A stretch of 7,346 nucleotides of DNA from JADJQU01 sp035490315 (GTDB taxonomy: Bacteria; Planctomycetota; UBA1135; GCA-002686595), in contig DATHET010000032.1 of NCBI GenBank assembly GCA_035490315.1, positions 1 through 7,346 on the forward strand, written 5' to 3'. The notes under the pieces were generated by a model. That model did not search any database. It had not been told where the DNA came from and saw nothing but the letters and a program-made list of their open reading frames with translations. Shown piece after piece: positions 5,502-7,346 of the stretch. The position numbers were made by a program, and so were the translations under genes. The first letter of the stretch is position 1; every line of letters starts with the position of its first letter.

Positions 5502-6547
5502 GCGCCGAGCAGCGGGTCCCGCGCCGTTTCGACCGCCAGATGCGCTTCGCCGCGTTGGGCGAGGCCGGGCAGGCGCGCCTGGAAGCCGCGAGCGTCCTGG
5601 TGGTTGGTTGCGGCGCCCTGGGCGGCTCGCTGGCGCAGACCATGGCGCGCGCCGGCCTCGGCCGGCTGGTGATCGTCGATCGCGACCTGGTCGAGCTCTC
5701 GAACCTGCCGCGCCAGGTGCTCTTCGACGAGCGCCATGTCGCGGAAGCGACCCCCAAGGCCTTCGCGGCGCGCGAAAGCCTCGAGCGCGCTGGCGGTCCA
5801 ACGCGCATCGAAGCCCACGCTCGCCATCTCGACGCGGCGCTGCTCGAGGAGCTCGGCGAAGGCGTCGACCTGGTGCTCGACGGCACCGACAACTTGTCGA
5901 CACGCTACCTGCTCAATGACTTCGCGGTGTCGCGCGGCATCGCCTGGGTCTACGGCGGAGTCGTCGGCTCGCACGGACTGGTGCTGCCGGTGCTGCCGCG
6001 CTTGAAGCGTCCCGGAGCTTGCCTGCGCTGCCTCTTCCCCGAGCCGCCGCCGGCCCAGAGTCTGGATACCTGCGAGACCGCGGGCGTGATCCTGCCCGCC
6101 GTCAGCGCGGTCGCGGCCCTGCAATCGGCGGCGGCTCTGCGCTGGTTGTCGGGCGACGCCGAGGCGCGCGCGGCGATCGATCCGGCGCTGGTGCAGCTCG
6201 ACGTCTGGACGCTCGAGTTCATGACGATCCGCGCCGAGCAGCAGAAGGATTGTCCCTGCTGCGTGCGGCGCGAATTCCCTTTCCTCGAGGAGCCGCCGGC
6301 GCGCAGCGCGGTCGTGCTCTGCGGCCGCAACATGGTGCAGGTGCGCGGCGTGGGACGCGTCGACGTCGCGCGCGTGCGCAACGTGGTGCGCGAGCACGCG
6401 AGCTCGCTGGTCGAGGCCGGCCCGCTCTTGCGCTTCGACGTCGAGGGCCTGCGCGTCACGCTGTTTCCCGACGGCCGCGCGCTGATCGACGGCACCGACG
6501 ACGCCGGCCGGGCGCGCGCGGTGTACGACCGCTACATCGGGACGTGA
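5498..6547 (+). CDS. ThiF/MoeB/HesA-family E1-like adenylyltransferase
   Basis: The 349-residue enzyme should adenylate the C-terminal Gly of a ubiquitin-like sulfur carrier (ThiS, MoaD or similar). Seen motifs: nucleotide loop GCGALGG (37-43); DRDLVELSNLPRQ (61-73) with R72 and Q73; K87; DGTDNLSTRYLLND (128-141) with D131; zinc cysteines C175, C178 (CLRC) and C252, C255 (CPCC); and a candidate catalytic Cys192 in DTCETAGV. About 90 residues follow the second zinc pair, with LCGRNMVQVR, FPDGRALIDGT and a final DRYIG; there is no rhodanese domain. I recall this C-terminal extension from ThiF-type proteins. The GTG start overlaps the previous stop as GTGA, and its stop overlaps the next GTG in the same way, so three genes are translationally coupled. 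ThiF and MoeB cannot be told apart from sequence alone; the MobA-like neighbour leans toward molybdenum cofactor. Confidence 0.9.
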   Translation: MSAEQRVPRRFDRQMRFAALGEAGQARLEAASVLVVGCGALGGSLAQTMARAGLGRLVIVDRDLVELSNLPRQVLFDERHVAEATPKAFAARESLERAGGPTRIEAHARHLDAALLEELGEGVDLVLDGTDNLSTRYLLNDFAVSRGIAWVYGGVVGSHGLVLPVLPRLKRPGACLRCLFPEPPPAQSLDTCETAGVILPAVSAVAALQSAAALRWLSGDAEARAAIDPALVQLDVWTLEFMTIRAEQQKDCPCCVRREFPFLEEPPARSAVVLCGRNMVQVRGVGRVDVARVRNVVREHASSLVEAGPLLRFDVEGLRVTLFPDGRALIDGTDDAGRARAVYDRYIGT

Positions 6548-7158
6548 AACCGCCGGTCGTGATCCTCGCGGCGGGCGCGAGCGAGCGATTGGGTTCGTGC
6601 AAGGCTCTGGTCGACTTGCACGGTCAGTCCCCGCTCGAACGATTGATCCGCCAGGCCTCGCTCGCCAACGCGGAGGAGATCGCGGTGGTCGCCGGCGCGC
6701 ACCAGCGCGAGATCGGCGCCGCGCTCGAGCGCATCGATCCCTCGCGCCGCGTGCGCCTGCTTTTCAATCCGAGCTGGAGCTTGGGACGCACGGGTTCCGC
6801 GGGCGTGGCTGCCGCGAGCTTTCCGGGTCGCGCCTTGATGATCGCGCCAGTCGACGTCCCGCTGGTCCAGAGCGAGACCTTCCGCCGCCTCTTCGAAGCC
6901 TGGGAGGCCCAAGGAGAACCGCCGCGCGGCTGGCTCGCCCCCTGCCTCGCGAGACCTGCGCGCTACGGTCACCCCCTGATCCTCGGTCGCGAGCTCAGCC
7001 GCCTGCTGCCCGAGCTCGACCCATCCCTGCCCCTGAGCGGGCTGCGGGCCCAGGCTCAGCCCCTGTGGGCGGTCCCCGTTACCGATCTGTCAATCCTGGA
7101 CGACCTCGACACCCCCGAGGACCTGGAAAGGCTGCGCGCGAGGCTGGCCGCTCATTAA
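6544..7158 (+). CDS. MobA/MocA-like nucleotidyltransferase
   Basis: The 204-residue product is a short GT-A/Rossmann nucleotidyltransferase. It shows LAAGASERLGSCK (8-20), the NTP-binding loop with K20; FNPSWSLGRTGSAGVA (74-89), like the N-x(2)W-x(2)G-x(3)S segment of MocA-type enzymes; PVDVP (102-106) with metal-binding D104; an RYGHPLIL segment; and the usual ending LDDLDTPEDLERL. Enzymes of this group transfer GMP or CMP to molybdopterin (MobA, MocA) or act on related substrates. Family placement is firm, the substrate is not. The GTG start overlaps the E1 stop (GTGA, 6544-6547). Pairing with a MoeB-like E1 fits molybdenum-cofactor maturation, perhaps for a xanthine-dehydrogenase-type enzyme, although none is in the window. 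Confidence 0.88.
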   Translation: MKPPVVILAAGASERLGSCKALVDLHGQSPLERLIRQASLANAEEIAVVAGAHQREIGAALERIDPSRRVRLLFNPSWSLGRTGSAGVAAASFPGRALMIAPVDVPLVQSETFRRLFEAWEAQGEPPRGWLAPCLARPARYGHPLILGRELSRLLPELDPSLPLSGLRAQAQPLWAVPVTDLSILDDLDTPEDLERLRARLAAH

Positions 7159-7222
7159 CGGGTCAGGAAGGGCCGTCCCTGCACAAGTCCGCCGGGGGTC
7201 GGGTCGATAACGCAGTCCTCTC
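7159..7222 (+). promoter_or_regulatory. Spacer with candidate -10 box before the DUF4388 gene
   Basis: GATAAC (7206-7211) matches TATAAT at four of six positions and ends 11 nt before the ATG at 7223; no good -35 box or Shine-Dalgarno site is visible. A 4-bp stem near 7168-7180 lacks a T-tract and is not a convincing terminator for the upstream operon, so read-through is possible. Confidence 0.25.
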
Positions 7223-7346
7223 ATGTCTTTTCAGGGCGACGTTGCTGGATTGGGTCTGGGCGAGCTCCTGCAAGGACTGGCCCGCGGCGGCCGGGAAGGC
7301 GTGCTCACGCTCTACGGGGGCGGCCTGTGCGCGACCCTCGGCGTGC
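7223..7346 (+). CDS. DUF4388-domain protein, N-terminus (partial)
   Basis: The frame from ATG 7223 stays open to the window edge and encodes MSFQGDVAGLGLGELLQGLA followed by a Gly/Arg-rich turn, EGVLTLYGG and CATLGV. The F-x-GD...L-x-ELLQ-L...GVLTL pattern is the start of the DUF4388 (PATAN-type) domain, found in planctomycetes, myxobacteria and cyanobacteria, often in regulators next to response-regulator or TPR modules. Only 41 residues are present, so later domains are unknown. Confidence 0.75.
   Translation, partial: MSFQGDVAGLGLGELLQGLARGGREGVLTLYGGGLCATLGV

Noticed and set aside
5375..6397. Minus-strand frame of 340 residues opposite the E1 gene
   Set aside because: Shadow frame, rich in His, Arg and Ala, no motif; the plus strand carries the full E1 motif set.
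6019..6543. Longer start for the MobA-like gene at 6019
   Set aside because: The upstream part is a frame-shifted reading of the E1 gene; GTG 6544 places the NTP loop at the usual N-terminal position.
1..7346. CRISPR array, toxin-antitoxin pair, phage or defence genes
   Set aside because: No spaced direct repeats, no nuclease, helicase, transposase or integrase motifs were seen in any supported gene.

Overview
The window looks like a chromosomal stretch of a high-GC, slow-evolving environmental bacterium, most likely a planctomycete. This is inference. The supports are a C-terminal protein tail of a type I associate with secreted planctomycete proteins (ending at 81), weak or absent Shine-Dalgarno sites, frequent GTG starts, and a DUF4388-type N-terminus at the right edge. 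A myxobacterium-like lineage cannot be excluded. Nothing points to a phage, plasmid, CRISPR array or classical defence island.

Layout. Positions 1-140 hold the end of a + strand gene and a strong intrinsic terminator. Positions 170-2598 hold a divergent pair: an SPFH-domain protein with two C-terminal zinc ribbons (minus), and a protein with two N-terminal zinc ribbons and a C-terminal membrane helix (plus). They resemble Bacillus subtilis YdjI and YdjG, which help place the phage-shock protein PspA at the membrane. The plus gene runs tail-to-tail into, and overlaps by 50 bp, a minus-strand gene for a membrane-anchored alpha/beta hydrolase with an extra C-terminal membrane domain. Upstream of that, on the same strand, is tRNA-His(GTG) with a good candidate promoter.

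Positions 4214-4455 are the most unusual non-coding piece: a 242-bp element with near-perfect terminal inverted repeats, CTAG at both ends, and an interior of three tight hairpins. It looks like a non-autonomous transposable element (MITE) and sits 8 bp from the stop codon of a coiled-coil protein gene (minus, 4464-5036).

Positions 5121-7158 are a tightly packed plus-strand operon with two GTGA stop/start overlaps: a small zinc-ribbon protein with a C-terminal membrane anchor, a ThiF/MoeB/HesA-type E1 enzyme, and a MobA/MocA-type nucleotidyltransferase. The last two suggest sulfur-carrier or molybdenum-cofactor chemistry, but no carrier protein lies in the window. The window ends in the start of a DUF4388 protein (7223 onward).

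I see no clear new defence system. The items most worth a second look are the structured element at 4214-4455, the zinc-ribbon-rich SPFH pair, and the zinc-ribbon/E1/nucleotidyltransferase operon.
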